This document shows, one piece after another, positions 30,765 to 41,600 of a stretch of DNA of 64,000 nucleotides. The stretch's first letter is position 1. Each line of letters opens with the position of its first letter. Source of the DNA: Bacillota bacterium (GTDB lineage: Bacteria > Bacillota > Clostridia > Oscillospirales > Acutalibacteraceae); NCBI GenBank assembly GCA_023410445.1, contig JAEYPT010000001.1, positions 310,001 through 374,000 on the forward strand, in the 5' to 3' direction. A program made the position numbers and the translations under genes. The notes below the pieces were generated by a model. The model ran no database searches and was not told the DNA's origin. It saw only the letters and a list, made by a program, of their open reading frames with translations.

Positions 30765-32394
30765 AGAAGTCGACGAATATATCGTTCAGGTTCGCCACGG
30801 TGCGGTTCCGGTCTGCAAGGATCAACTGCTTCTCTGCGACTATATCGAAAAATGTTTTGCCACGGAGGACATCCATGTCGATGAAACGCAGCTCCGCCGC
30901 TATCTGGATAAGCAAAAGTTTTTCCCGTTCCGGCTGCTGCCGTGGGAAAAGTTCGTGTTTGCGCTCCACAATTGCACATACCGGGCCGACGGGTTACTCC
31001 GCTGGCCTATTTTATTTGTCATGGTCGGCCGCGGCGCCGGGAAAAACGGGTACCTGTCTTTTGAGGGGTTCAGCTGGACCACGCCGATCAACGGTGTGAA
31101 GAATTACGATGTGGATATTTTCGCCACAGCGGAAGACCAGGCGAAAACCAGCTTTGAGGACGTGTATAACGTCCTTGAAGATAACAAGCCGAAACTTGGC
31201 CGCTTTTTCAACTGGAACAAAGAGGTCATAACGAACCTGGCAACCGGTTCCCGGATTCGCTTCCGGACTTCCGGGGCGAAAACAAAGGACGGCGGCCGCC
31301 CGGGGGCCGTGGTGTTCGACGAATTCCATGCTTATGAAAATTACAAGATGGTGGACGTTGCTAGGACCGGCCTCGGCAAAAAAGCGTTCCCGCGTCAGAC
31401 GATCATTACGACGGACGGGGACGTCCGCGGCGGCCCGCTTGACGATATCAAGGCACAGGCGGACCAGATTCTGAACGGTGGGATAGAAGACAACGGAACG
31501 CTTCCGTTTATCTGTCGGCTGGACGATCCAGCCGAAGTCGATAACCCGAAGATGTGGTATAAGGCGAATCCGTCTTTGCAGTATTTCCCCGTGCTTCGGC
31601 AGGAGCTTGAACAGGAATATGCTCAGTACAAGATCAACCCGTCCGGGAATTCTTCCTTTCTGGTCAAGCGGATGAACATTCCGAAAACGTTCGACGACGA
31701 AAGCGTCACCGATTGGAACAACATCCTCGCAGCGAAAAAGCCGCTGCCGGATCTGGAATGGTGCGACTGCGTTGCCGGGATCGACTACATGAAAACGACG
31801 GATTTCCTTTGCGCGGGGCTCCTGTTCAAGTACAAGGAACTTTTTTACTGGATGCAGCACACGTGGGTGTGCCGGGCAAGCGCCGATCTGCCGCGGATCA
31901 AGGCTCCGCTCGACGAATGGGAAGACAAAGGTTACCTGACCTTTTGCGACGGGCCGGAGATTTCGCCGGATGTACCGGCCGCATGGCTTGCCGATATGGC
32001 GAAGGAATACCGTGTCACGCTGCTGGGGCTGGATAATTTCCGGTATACGCTTTTGACCAAGGCCCTGCGGGAGGCCGGGTTCGATACCGACAAGGGCGGA
32101 GCCAACAACATTATGCTGACGAAGCGCGTCACGGAAAACCGGTACGTCCCGGTCATTACGAGCCTGTTCAATACACACCGGATCTGCTGGGGCGACGATC
32201 CAATGATGCCGTGGTATGTGAATAACGCCTGCGTCATTACGGATCACGGGAATCAGTATTACGGCAAGAAGGAAGAGAAATCCCGTAAGACGGATGGATT
32301 TAAGGCGATGGTTGCCGCAATCTGTGCCAGTGAAAACCTTGCGGACAGCGGAGAAGAAAGCAGCGTGGATGACTTTAAAGTCTATTCCTACTGA
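30754..32394 (+). CDS. terL: Terminase large subunit
   Basis: 546 aa. ATPase with Walker A VGRGAGKN (about residue 92) and Walker B AVVFDEFH (about 189), then the nuclease domain with acidic residues in CVAGIDYMKTTDF. Translocates and cuts concatemeric DNA at the portal. ATG 30754 chosen; ATG 30736 lies in frame. Length is normal for the family. Confidence 0.95.
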   Translation: MICKEVDEYIVQVRHGAVPVCKDQLLLCDYIEKCFATEDIHVDETQLRRYLDKQKFFPFRLLPWEKFVFALHNCTYRADGLLRWPILFVMVGRGAGKNGYLSFEGFSWTTPINGVKNYDVDIFATAEDQAKTSFEDVYNVLEDNKPKLGRFFNWNKEVITNLATGSRIRFRTSGAKTKDGGRPGAVVFDEFHAYENYKMVDVARTGLGKKAFPRQTIITTDGDVRGGPLDDIKAQADQILNGGIEDNGTLPFICRLDDPAEVDNPKMWYKANPSLQYFPVLRQELEQEYAQYKINPSGNSSFLVKRMNIPKTFDDESVTDWNNILAAKKPLPDLEWCDCVAGIDYMKTTDFLCAGLLFKYKELFYWMQHTWVCRASADLPRIKAPLDEWEDKGYLTFCDGPEISPDVPAAWLADMAKEYRVTLLGLDNFRYTLLTKALREAGFDTDKGGANNIMLTKRVTENRYVPVITSLFNTHRICWGDDPMMPWYVNNACVITDHGNQYYGKKEEKSRKTDGFKAMVAAICASENLADSGEESSVDDFKVYSY

Positions 32395-32408
32395 AAGGGG
32401 GCGGACGA

Positions 32409-33644
32409 TTGAGAATCATAGATTTTTTTCGGGATATTTTTCAACCGGGGAAAAAGAACAAACTGAATCAGCGGCTGGAAGACAGCACAAAGCTGCAGCT
32501 TGATATCGAAGATTTCGCAATTCAGATGGCGATCAATATGCTCGCCGGATTGATTGCAAAATGCGAGTTCAAGACCTACATCAAGGGAAAAGAGAAAAAG
32601 GGAGACGAATATTATGTCTGGAACGTTGAGCCAAACGCTAACCAGAACAGCAGCCAGTTTAACCAACAGCTTGTTTCGAAGCTGTTGCATGATAACGAAG
32701 CCCTTGCTATAGAAGTGAACGGCCAGCTGCTGATTGCCGATAGTTTTACGCCGACTGGGTATGCCCTTTACCCTGCAACGTTTTCCGGTGTTACGGTAAG
32801 CAGTTTCGGTAACAGCTTCACATTTGACAAAACATTCAGTATGGCCGATGTACTGTATTTCCGATTGAATGACCGGAATATCAGGAACCTACTTTTCAAC
32901 GTGATGGACGGCTATTCAAAGCTTCTCACAATGGCAATGGGTAAATACAAGCGAGCCGGTGGTCGTAAAGGTACGGCAGAGGTAAACAAGACTAAAACTG
33001 GTGACGACAAAGAGCAAAAGCGGATCGACGATTTGTTTAGTAAACAGTTCAAGACTTATTTTGAGGCAGAGAATGCCGTCGTTACGCTGCCGAACGGTGT
33101 GAAATACACCGAGATTTCCGGTGAAGGCAGCAAGAAATCCACCAGCGAAGTTAACGATATCGCGGCAATCACAAAAGAAGCTTTTTCCCGTGTTGCTCAG
33201 GCCTTCCGGATTCCTCCGGCGCTGCTTCAGGGGGATATTGCCGATATCAGCAAACTCATGGATGAACTTCTGACGGTCTGTATTGATCCGCTGGTCGATC
33301 TGATACAGACGGAAATCATCCGGAAAAGGTACGGTAAGGCGGCTTTTCTTGCTGGTACCTATCTCAGAATCGACACCACGTGCATCAAGCACATTGATAT
33401 ATTTGACGTCGCAATGGCAGCCGATAAGCTGATTTCTGACAGCCTTTACAACGTCGACGAGCTCCGTGCAAAGCTGGGCGATGCTCCGCTCAACACGTGG
33501 TGGAGCAAACGGTATGTAATCACGAAGAACTATGAAGAGGTTTCGACGGCAAACTCACCGCCGGATAATTCCAGTAAGGGAGGTGAAAGCAATGAAACCA
33601 ATTCGGACAATCTGGGCAGCCAAGATGGAAGCGGGAGCGCTTGA
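32409..33644 (+). CDS. Phage portal protein (HK97 type)
   Basis: 411 aa. TTG start behind GGGGGCGG. AINMLAGLIAKCEFKTYIKG, NPNANQNSSQF-like middle and AQAFRIPPALLQGD are portal-family signatures. Dodecameric channel for DNA entry. The end overlaps the protease gene by 53 nt. Confidence 0.92.
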   Translation: MRIIDFFRDIFQPGKKNKLNQRLEDSTKLQLDIEDFAIQMAINMLAGLIAKCEFKTYIKGKEKKGDEYYVWNVEPNANQNSSQFNQQLVSKLLHDNEALAIEVNGQLLIADSFTPTGYALYPATFSGVTVSSFGNSFTFDKTFSMADVLYFRLNDRNIRNLLFNVMDGYSKLLTMAMGKYKRAGGRKGTAEVNKTKTGDDKEQKRIDDLFSKQFKTYFEAENAVVTLPNGVKYTEISGEGSKKSTSEVNDIAAITKEAFSRVAQAFRIPPALLQGDIADISKLMDELLTVCIDPLVDLIQTEIIRKRYGKAAFLAGTYLRIDTTCIKHIDIFDVAMAADKLISDSLYNVDELRAKLGDAPLNTWWSKRYVITKNYEEVSTANSPPDNSSKGGESNETNSDNLGSQDGSGSA

Positions 33645-34335
33645 AATTTATCTCTATGACGATATCACGCCGGACGGTGAGGACTGGTGGACCGGGGAGC
33701 CGATCCCGAGCGCGACGTCTGCAAGCACTGTTCAGCAGATGATCCAGGACGCGGGCAATGTTGGCGCAATCAACGTGTATATCAATTCCTACGGCGGCGA
33801 TGTCAAAGAAGGAATCGGCATTTACAGTCTTCTGGTGCGCAGCCCCGCGTTTGTCACGGCGTATATCGATGGCTTTGCCTGCTCAGTGGCGAGCGTCATC
33901 GCAATGGCTGCCAATAAGGTGGTCATGGGTTCCAACACCCTCATGATGATTCACAACGCGAGCATGGGAGCATACGGGACCTCTGCCGATCTTCGCAAGG
34001 CGGCGGATGACCTCGACGTTATCAACTCGCAGGCGATCAAAAGCTATCAGGAAAAGGCGGCCAACAAACTTCCGGCCGAAACGCTCCAGCAGCTGCTCGA
34101 CAACGAGACGTGGTTGACAGCGGATCAGTGTGTCCAGTACGGCCTCGCGGATGAAATCGCAGCCAAGGAGCCGACGCCGCAGGAAACTGCCACACAGCGG
34201 CTCACACAGGCCCGCGCTGCTTTCGTGGCGCAGATGTCAGCAGAACATACCCCGGCGGTTCCGACGCAGTACCAGACGCAGAGGACGAACGCGGAACGGC
34301 TTATGGCCGCTTTTCGCAAGAAAATGAAAGAGTGA
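33592..34335 (+). CDS. ClpP-like prohead protease
   Basis: 247 aa. Clp-type serine protease: INSYGGDVKEGIGIY oxyanion strand, catalytic Ser about residue 97 in GFACSVASVIAMAA, His about 120 in MMIHNASMG. Processes the capsid scaffold. ATG 33592 with GGGAGGTG. Confidence 0.93.
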   Translation: MKPIRTIWAAKMEAGALEIYLYDDITPDGEDWWTGEPIPSATSASTVQQMIQDAGNVGAINVYINSYGGDVKEGIGIYSLLVRSPAFVTAYIDGFACSVASVIAMAANKVVMGSNTLMMIHNASMGAYGTSADLRKAADDLDVINSQAIKSYQEKAANKLPAETLQQLLDNETWLTADQCVQYGLADEIAAKEPTPQETATQRLTQARAAFVAQMSAEHTPAVPTQYQTQRTNAERLMAAFRKKMKE

Positions 34336-34368
34336 GCGAAATTTCCGCTCAGAAAGTGAGGCAAAGCA

Positions 34369-35580
34369 ATGAAATCCAAGGATGTAATCAAGCAGGAGCT
34401 GCATGATAAATTTGCCGCGGCCCTGTCCGGCGAAAATCCCGACCAGATCACCGAGGCGCTGACTCAGTTCGCTGTTAATCTTCAGGCCGATGTTGTGAAT
34501 GATTTTCAGGCCTACCAGCAGTCGCAGGACTCTTCGATCCTTGCACGGCGGGGCGTTCGGCAGCTGACGGCAAAGGAAAAGACCTTCTATACCGGGTTCA
34601 TGAGTGCTTTGAAAGAACATTATGAAAACCCGAAAATGGCGTTCACCGGCCTTGACAGCACCACGCTGCCGCAGACGGTTCTTGACAATGTCCTGAGCGA
34701 TATTGGTACGTCGTTCCCGCTTCTTACCGCAATCAATTTCCAGAACACGGCAGCGGTCACGAAGATGATCGTCAACAAAGAGGGCATCCAGCTCGCAACG
34801 TGGGGGCCGATTACCTCGAAAATTACGGAGGAACTCAGTGGTTCTATTTCCGTCATCAACATTGAGCTGAATAAGCTGACCGCCTTTATGGCAATCTCGA
34901 AAGACATGCTCGACGTCGGGCCGGAATGGATGGACGCTTACGTCCGTGCTGTATTGGCCGAAGCGCTCGGTAATGGTCTGTCTAAGGGAGTTGTGGCGGG
35001 GACCGGAAAAGATCAGCCCATCGGCATGCTGAAAGACCTTGACGCTTCTGTTGACCCGTCCACAGGGTATAAAGACAAGACGCCGATCGTAATTGCCGAT
35101 CTCTCGGTGAAAACCATCGGCAGTATTGCCGCAACACTGGCACAGGGTCCGAATGGAAGGAAACGCCCGGTTCCGTCTATCTTGATGGTGGTCAACCCGG
35201 TAGATTATTTTACGCTGGTCATGCCCGCTATGACGTACCTGAACACTTCCGGTAACTATGTCAGCAATGTGCTGCCCTATCCTTCGCAGGTAGTTCAGGA
35301 TATCAATGTGCCGAGCGGAAAAGCCATTTTCGGCCTTGCTTCCCGGTATTTCATGGGTGTCGGAAAAGGCGGTTCCGGCGGGCAGCTGGAATATTCCGAT
35401 GATTTCCAGTTCCTCGATGACAACCGGGTCTACAAAATCAAGGTGTACGGCAACGGCCAGCCGCTCGACAATAATGCTTTTGTTCTTGTCGACATTACCG
35501 GCCTGACTCCGCTGAAACACCAGGTTATGGTTGTGAATCCAACTACGAATCCGGTCAATACCAAGGCCGTTACGACCTGA
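34369..35580 (+). CDS. Major capsid protein (HK97 fold)
   Basis: 403 aa. An N-terminal helical delta-domain of about 90 residues (cleaved by the prohead protease), then the HK97 core: LTAFMAISKDMLDVGPEWMD, LGNGLSKGVVAGTGKDQPIG, and VYKIKVYGNGQPLDN near the end. GTGAGG upstream. Confidence 0.92.
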   Translation: MKSKDVIKQELHDKFAAALSGENPDQITEALTQFAVNLQADVVNDFQAYQQSQDSSILARRGVRQLTAKEKTFYTGFMSALKEHYENPKMAFTGLDSTTLPQTVLDNVLSDIGTSFPLLTAINFQNTAAVTKMIVNKEGIQLATWGPITSKITEELSGSISVINIELNKLTAFMAISKDMLDVGPEWMDAYVRAVLAEALGNGLSKGVVAGTGKDQPIGMLKDLDASVDPSTGYKDKTPIVIADLSVKTIGSIAATLAQGPNGRKRPVPSILMVVNPVDYFTLVMPAMTYLNTSGNYVSNVLPYPSQVVQDINVPSGKAIFGLASRYFMGVGKGGSGGQLEYSDDFQFLDDNRVYKIKVYGNGQPLDNNAFVLVDITGLTPLKHQVMVVNPTTNPVNTKAVTT

Positions 35581-35595
35581 GTGAGGTGAATCCAT

Positions 35596-36150
35596 ATGGC
35601 CAACCTGCCCGATGGGCTGCTTGATGCAGTCAAAGCATATCTGAAAATCACGTGGCAGGACGAAGCCACGGACACCGAAGTCACCGGATACATCAACCGC
35701 GGAATGGCGCGCCTGCAAAAGATTGCGGGCGCGTCTCTTGATTTTGCCGGGGAAGATCAGCCCCGCGCGCTTCTGCTGGACTATTGCCGCTATGCACGCA
35801 GCCAGGCATTGGAGGTCTTTGAAAAGAACTTTGAGGCGGAGCTGTTGAACCTGAATCTCAGTACGCAGGCGCCGGTTATCGACAGTCTCATTGTGATGGT
35901 TCAACCGGATTCTTCCGGCGGCTATGACGTGACGGTCGCGCCCGGGCCGGACGGAGGCGACTCCTATGTCTGTCAGGTCGGTTCTGCCCTGACGCTGCCG
36001 AAGCGTCTTGATTCCTGCATACCCGGTACCGCCTGGATCGTCTGGGACGGCGTATCACCGATCACAGCGGTTTCCGGTCAGCAGATTATGGTTGTGGAAG
36101 TCAATGACGAATACGGCGCGGAGCGCGCGGGGACGGTGACGGTGCCTTGA
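35596..36150 (+). CDS. Head-tail connector (gp6-like) with C-terminal extension
   Basis: 184 aa. Residues 1-85 are the helical DNA-packaging/head-tail connector (LLDAVKAYLKITWQDEATDT, then LLLDYCRYARSQALEVFEKN). The remaining 100 residues are a beta-rich, Ig-like extension. GTGAGGTG ribosome site. Confidence 0.8.
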   Translation: MANLPDGLLDAVKAYLKITWQDEATDTEVTGYINRGMARLQKIAGASLDFAGEDQPRALLLDYCRYARSQALEVFEKNFEAELLNLNLSTQAPVIDSLIVMVQPDSSGGYDVTVAPGPDGGDSYVCQVGSALTLPKRLDSCIPGTAWIVWDGVSPITAVSGQQIMVVEVNDEYGAERAGTVTVP

Positions 36151-36458
36151 AGATTCAGACACCAACCGAGTTTCAGACGTTCAACGACGGATTCTGTGAT
36201 ATCTATTCCGTAACGGGAAGCAGGCGGGACAAAAAGCTCATGCAACTTTGTTATGGGGACCGGGTGATCGGGTATAAGCGACATTTCGCTGCCCGCGCGG
36301 CCAGTACCGAAATAAACCGATTAATCCAGGTCCCTTTGCAGCTCTCCATTACGGCAGACAACAGAGCGGTGATCAACGGAGCCGAGTACCGAATTGAGCA
36401 GGTCCAGCAACTGAAAGATGCCAACCCGCCCGTTACGGTGCTGACACTGAAAAGGTGA
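36147..36458 (+). CDS. Head-tail adaptor (head closure) protein
   Basis: 103 aa phage_H_T_join-type beta barrel, with the late YRIEQVQQLKDANPPVTVL segment. TTG start overlapping the previous stop (TTGA). Confidence 0.8.
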   Translation: MKIQTPTEFQTFNDGFCDIYSVTGSRRDKKLMQLCYGDRVIGYKRHFAARAASTEINRLIQVPLQLSITADNRAVINGAEYRIEQVQQLKDANPPVTVLTLKR

Positions 36459-36467
36459 GTTGAAAAA

Positions 36468-36848
36468 ATGGGAGTTTCTATTGATTTTGAAGGGATCGGC
36501 GACTTGATTGACGACATCGGCCGATATGCTGCCAACGCCGACGCGGTTGAGGAAGAGGCGCTTCTGGAGGCTTCCGCGCCGATCATTGAGGAAGCAAGAC
36601 AGACCACGGCTTTTAAAGACCATTCCGGAGAACTCCGTAGAAGCTTGAAGGTTGGCAAAGTAAAGGCCCAAAAGGGCTCCAAGTTTGTTATCTCCGGGGT
36701 GTTATCAAAGAAGGTCTATTATGGCCGGATGGTGGAGTTTGGAACCTCTATGGCGGCCCCCCACCCGTTCTTGGCTCCCGCGTTTGAACATCATCAGGCG
36801 GAAGCCCTTGAAATTATTCGGCGGAAATTAGCGGAGGCTTTAACATGA
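36468..36848 (+). CDS. HK97 gp10-like tail-joining protein
   Basis: 126 aa; EARQTTAFKDHSGELRRSLK and YYGRMVEFGTSMAAPHPFLA-to-FEHH are characteristic of HK97 gp10/neck proteins. ATGA overlap with the next gene. Confidence 0.88.
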   Translation: MGVSIDFEGIGDLIDDIGRYAANADAVEEEALLEASAPIIEEARQTTAFKDHSGELRRSLKVGKVKAQKGSKFVISGVLSKKVYYGRMVEFGTSMAAPHPFLAPAFEHHQAEALEIIRRKLAEALT

Positions 36849-37183
36849 CGGTTCAAATCATCAAGGATACTCTTGATCCAATAGCCAAAGCATACCACGT
36901 CCACGCGGATGACAGCGCACCGACCACGTATATCACATTTTTTATTTACAATGAGCAGCCGGAAGCTTATGCGGAAAATAAGCCCACTGCAACAGGAACA
37001 TACTGGCAATTTGATTTATGGAGAAAATTCGATGATGAGAGTGAAACTGATCTGGATTCCTTGAAAAAGCAGATCACGGAAGCTCTCGAAAATTTAGGCT
37101 TTGCAGGGTTTACAGCGCAGGAATTGTATGAGAAGGACACAGAAACGGATCATATTGCCCTGCGCTGCAACTATGTTGTTTGA
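36845..37183 (+). CDS. Tail terminator/completion-like protein
   Basis: 112 aa; YITFFIYNEQPEAYAENKPT and YWQFDLWRKFDDE resemble DUF806/tail-terminator proteins at this locus. Confidence 0.75.
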   Translation: MTVQIIKDTLDPIAKAYHVHADDSAPTTYITFFIYNEQPEAYAENKPTATGTYWQFDLWRKFDDESETDLDSLKKQITEALENLGFAGFTAQELYEKDTETDHIALRCNYVV

Positions 37184-37196
37184 AAGGAATGATTTT

Positions 37197-38099
37197 ATGC
37201 CGACTGTAACGGGTATTGAAAAACTTTACTGGGCAAAACTTCTTGCGGATTCGCTGGCCGCAATTAACTATCAGACGCCTTTATATCTGCCCGGCGTCAA
37301 AGAGTTCGATATGAAGCCGAAAACCAACACCGAGAAACAATATGCGGAGAACAAGCTATGGGATCAGGCGACAGCGCTTGACAGCGTTGACGTGGATATC
37401 ACTCTCGCCGCCGTCGAAAACAGCATGCGGGCGCTTATGCTCGGTCAGAGCGTCGCCGCAGAGGGGGGCGTTTACGCAGCTCAGGAAGATGAAGCTCCGT
37501 ATGGCGCGATTCTTTATAAAGCTACGCTTCGCAACGGCGGTTATCGCTTCGGCGTACTGTATAAAGGTGCCTTTACCCTGCCGGATGATTCCATCAAGGG
37601 GCAAGAAGGAAAGCCGCAGTTTATTGAACCGAAAATGAGCGCGACATTCCAGCCGACGGTATACCAGATTACGGGCGCTGATGGGAAAAAGAAATCTTTG
37701 TGGGAGTGGCATGTTGATACAACCGATCCCAATTGCCCGGCAGATATCGGGGACACATGGTTCAACGCGGTTCGCTTCCCAACGATTGACAATGCGGCAC
37801 CGACTGTCACCGTTTCTCCTGCCGATGAAACAACGGGCGTTAACGCGACTGCAAATGTCGTATGGACGTTCGACAAGGCGATTGACGCAGTTACTGCAAC
37901 AAAAGATAACTTTATGCTCCTGTCCGGCGGTAATGCAGTGGACGGCGTGCTGAGCATCGATGAAAGTAAAAAGGTTGTTACATTCGATCCGACTGCATCT
38001 TTGACAGCGGGGACCTATGTTGCGATTTGTACGGCAAATGTCAAGAGTGCTACCGGCGTTTCTCTGAAAAACAATTCGATTATCAACTTTACAGTTTGA
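37197..38099 (+). CDS. Major tail tube protein with Ig-like C-terminal domain
   Basis: 300 aa. Residues 1-205 are the phi13-type tail tube fold (GIEKLYWAKLLADS, YGAILYKATLRNGGYRFGVL, KPQFIEPKMSATFQP). Residues about 206-300 form a Big_5/SbsA-like Ig domain (NAAPTVTVSPADETTGVNAT, TAGTYVAICTANVKSATG) that would decorate the tail surface. ATG 37197 with AAAGGAA. Confidence 0.88.
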   Translation: MPTVTGIEKLYWAKLLADSLAAINYQTPLYLPGVKEFDMKPKTNTEKQYAENKLWDQATALDSVDVDITLAAVENSMRALMLGQSVAAEGGVYAAQEDEAPYGAILYKATLRNGGYRFGVLYKGAFTLPDDSIKGQEGKPQFIEPKMSATFQPTVYQITGADGKKKSLWEWHVDTTDPNCPADIGDTWFNAVRFPTIDNAAPTVTVSPADETTGVNATANVVWTFDKAIDAVTATKDNFMLLSGGNAVDGVLSIDESKKVVTFDPTASLTAGTYVAICTANVKSATGVSLKNNSIINFTV

Positions 38100-38104
38100 A
38101 CGTG

Positions 38105-38131
38105 GGGGAGCCTTAACGGGCTCCCCTTTTA
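38105..38131 (+). terminator. Terminator after tail tube gene
   Basis: GGGGAGCC-N6-GGCTCCCC followed by TTTT. Confidence 0.8.
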
Positions 38132-38157
38132 TCTAAAAAATAGGGAGGATTTCTTTT

Positions 38158-38484
38158 ATGGCGAAGATAAGCATTGCTCTTGAAATGCAGACAGAAGGAA
38201 AAGCGGTAAAGAAAACGTTTTTTGCCGTTTCACCGAAAGCACGGATTATTCGCACGGCGATGGATATTACCGAGCGGGCCGAGGAGGGCCTGAATACCCA
38301 ACTGCTGGATGAAATGGTAAACCTGGTAGTTGAAATCTTCGGACACAAATTTACAGCGGATAATGTCTGGGATGGAATCGACGCCGATAAACTGTTCCCG
38401 GAGCTAACGAGGATAATTAGGGAGATATCCGGCCAGGTGGAAGGAAAATTGAGCGATATCCCAAACGGGGAGACGGCGAAGTAG
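38158..38484 (+). CDS. Tail assembly chaperone gpG
   Basis: 108 aa helical protein between tail tube and tape measure, the standard place for gpG. Near its end the codons CCA AAC follow a C, giving the heptamer C CCA AAC in the correct phase (38460-38466) for -1 frameshifting into the gpT frame. Confidence 0.88.
   Translation: MAKISIALEMQTEGKAVKKTFFAVSPKARIIRTAMDITERAEEGLNTQLLDEMVNLVVEIFGHKFTADNVWDGIDADKLFPELTRIIREISGQVEGKLSDIPNGETAK
38460..38466 (+). promoter_or_regulatory. Programmed -1 frameshift site
   Basis: C CCA AAC read in the gpG frame, an X XXY YYZ slippery heptamer. After slipping, translation continues without stop from 38466 into the gpT reading frame to 38660. Confidence 0.8.
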
Positions 38485-38660
38485 GAGAGCCTGTTCCGCC
38501 GTCTGATTTTATGAAGGAATTCTATATCAGCCTTTTAAGAGAAGGCTGGACACTCAGCCAAATAGATGACTGTGATTTTTTTTATTACCTTGATCTGCTT
38601 GCCTATAGCGAAAAGCAAAAAGGGAGTAAAGAAAAATGTACAATTGATCAGGTGTTTTAG
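38467..38660 (+). CDS. gpT extension of tail assembly chaperone (gpGT by frameshift)
   Basis: In the -1 frame the fused part reads DGEVGEPVPPSDFMKEFYIS-type residues and ends KCTIDQVF at 38660 (about 64 added residues). The stretch from ATG 38511 (49 aa) can be seen as a separate frame, but it lacks a ribosome site, which supports expression as the gpGT fusion. Confidence 0.75.
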
Positions 38661-38672
38661 GGGGGCGGCAAT

Positions 38673-41600
38673 ATGGCGGATGAAGTTATAAAAACACTGG
38701 CGGTTAAAGTCGCCTTGGAAAACGGTTCCTTTCAGGATGGCATGACATCCATGAAAAGGCAGATGCAGGGAATTGACTCCGCGTTCAAGGCGTCAGTTTC
38801 GGGTGTAAAGGATTGGGGCAGCAGCCTCGACGGCCTGAGAAATAACCTGACGGCTCTCGGGGAGAAATTGAGCATTCAAAAACAGGTGGTTTCCCAATAT
38901 CAGGCTCAGCTGGAGAAAGCAAAGTCCGCCCTTGAACAGAATTCTCAGAAAATGCTTGATAACCAGGCAAAACTGGAAGCTGCAAAAAAAGCATATGACG
39001 AAAGCGCCTCCAGTATTGGGAAAAATGCCGACGAGACGAAAAAGCTGAAAGAACAGCTGGATTCCGCACAGAAAACCTATGACAGCAGTGAATCCCTTGT
39101 GCGGAAAAACAACAAGGCGGTTGAGGGCTATACCATCCAGCTGAATGATGCCAGGGGAAAACTCCAGGGAATGGAGTCCGAACTTTCGGAAGCCAATTCT
39201 AAAATGCGGAGTCATATTCTTCAGTGGGACGCTTTGAAAACCGAGCTGCAGGAATCCGGAAAGGCATTTGAGTCCGCGGGTTCAAAATTGACGGGGATCG
39301 GGAAAACTCTCACGTCTTCTGTCACAACAGCACTGGCCGCCGCAGGAGTCGGGGCCGCGAAAATGAGCTCGGACTTTGAAGACGGTCAAGCGAAAATTTC
39401 CACGATTGCGGACACATCCGAAATGAGCATGAACAAGATCGGAAACGGATTACTGGATCTAAGCAATAAGGTCAATAAGGGTGTCGGTGATTTACAGGAG
39501 GGCGAGTATCAGGCCATTTCTTCCGGCGTAAAAACAGGGGAAACACTGAATTTTATGGCAACGGCCAGCAAGGCGGCCATCGGCGGCTTTACGGATACGG
39601 ATACGGCGGTGGACGGTCTTACCACCGTGCTGAACGCGTACGGCCTTCAGGGCAAAGACGCGATTGATATTGCAAATCAGATGATGGTTGCACAGAACCT
39701 CGGCAAAACCACTTTCGGAGAAATGGCGCAGCAAGTCGGCAACGCGATCCCAACCTTTGCAACAGCAAACGTCAGCACCAAAGAATTTTTCTCTTCCCTC
39801 GGTGTGTTAACGGCCAACGGCATACATACCCGTGAGGCGGTTACTGGGCTGAAAGCAGCCCTGAGCAATGTGATCAAACCAACAGATGAAGCAGCAAAAG
39901 CCGCCGACTCTCTCGGGCTGAAATTCAATGCGAGTGAATTGAAATCTAAGGGATGGATGGGATTTCTGCAGGAGGTCAAGGAAAAACTCAAGCAAGTGTC
40001 TCCTGCATACTCCGCGGCAGCTGAAAAGGTTTCCTCCCTGACGGTGAAAATTTCGGAGTTGTCGAAATCCGGCGGTAAAAATTCCGATGAGCTGAAAAAG
40101 ATGAAGGCCGAGCTGAAAAATGCAAAGTCGGACATGACTTCCCTTGAAAGTGCCTCAAACAGTCAGCTTTCCGCGTTTGCTACCATGTTCGGCAGCGTTG
40201 AGGGTTTAAACTCTGTTTTGACCTTAACCAGTGATCAGGGTATTCAACTGTATAACGAGTCCATGAAGGAAATGGGCTCCAACACAAATTATGTTGAGGA
40301 TGCATTCAACAAAATTAACGGCACTCCATCCAAACAGCTGGGAGGGACGTTCAATGATCTCAAAAACACGGTTATTCAATTCGGGACAAAACTAAATTCG
40401 ACGGTTATGCCGCCCCTTGAAACGTTAAAAAAATACGCCGACGAATTGTATAACAAGGCGAAAAATCTGACGGGTGCGCAGGCACAGATGATTGTAAAGT
40501 TTGCCGGTTTAGCCGCGGCAGCCGGTCCGTTTACGATCGGCCTCGGTACCGCCATGAAAGAAATAGGCAAATTTCAGACGGGCCTCGGTACCGGTGCGGA
40601 GGCCGTCGATAAATTCGTAAATGACAGCAAGGGAAAGTTTGATCTGTTCAAAAAGTCGGCGGCTTCACTTGGAAGCAATATCGGAAATTTGGGCGGAATT
40701 CAGAAATTGCAGACAGCAGCAGGAACGCTTGGCTCAAAATTTCAGTCCGCCGTCGCGCCGGTAACATCGTCTTTAACCAAAATCAAATCCAGTATTACTA
40801 CAAATCTCGGAGGCGCAACCACAAAAGTATTTGACAAATTGCCAACCGGGTTAAAGACAAACCTTACAAAGATGTCAACGGGTCTGACTGCGGAGGTACC
40901 GAAACTGAAAGGGGTGATCGGGCAACTCGGCGGCGGAATTACCTCGGGCCTGCAAAGCATGGTCGCCGCTTCATTAAAATTATTTGCTCCCGCGGTTTTG
41001 GTTGCGGCTCTCCTGGTTGGACTCGGTGCCGCAAATCAGCAGATGAACGGACAGCTTACGACCATGATACAGCAGGTCGCGGCAAAAGGCCCGCAGTTGA
41101 TTCAAAGTTTTGTCAACAGCATTACGGCGAAAATACCGGCGCTGATTGACGAAGGGACCAAGGTCCTGAATGCCCTTATCAACGCGATATCCACAAACGG
41201 GCCGGTTATTATCGCCGGGGCGGTAAAAATCATTACCACGCTGGTGGATGGCCTGGCAAAGAATCTGCCAACGCTGATTCCGGCGGCGCTTTCGTGTGTT
41301 TCAACACTTGCAAACGCGTTGGTGGATAATCTGCCGTTGATTCTTCAGTCCGGTATAAAATTGCTTGTTGCCCTTGTAGAGGGCATTACAAAGGACCCGG
41401 AAAAGCTGGTCAATACCATTGTCAACCTTGTGATTAAAATCTCCGATGTGCTTATTCAGAATCTGCCGCTCATTATCGAAGCCGCCGTAAAGATCATGGT
41501 CGCCCTGATCACGGGGCTTGCCAAGGCGCTTCCGCAGTTAGTAGCAAGTATTCCGAAAATCGTATCCGCAATATGGGATTCTCTGACCAAAGTAAATTGG

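Noticed and set aside
31012..32247. 411-codon open frame opposite the terminase large subunit
   Set aside because: Shadow of TerL, whose motifs are intact on the other strand.
34237..35904. 555-codon open frame opposite the capsid gene
   Set aside because: Antisense shadow of the protease and capsid genes, with amphipathic low-information sequence.
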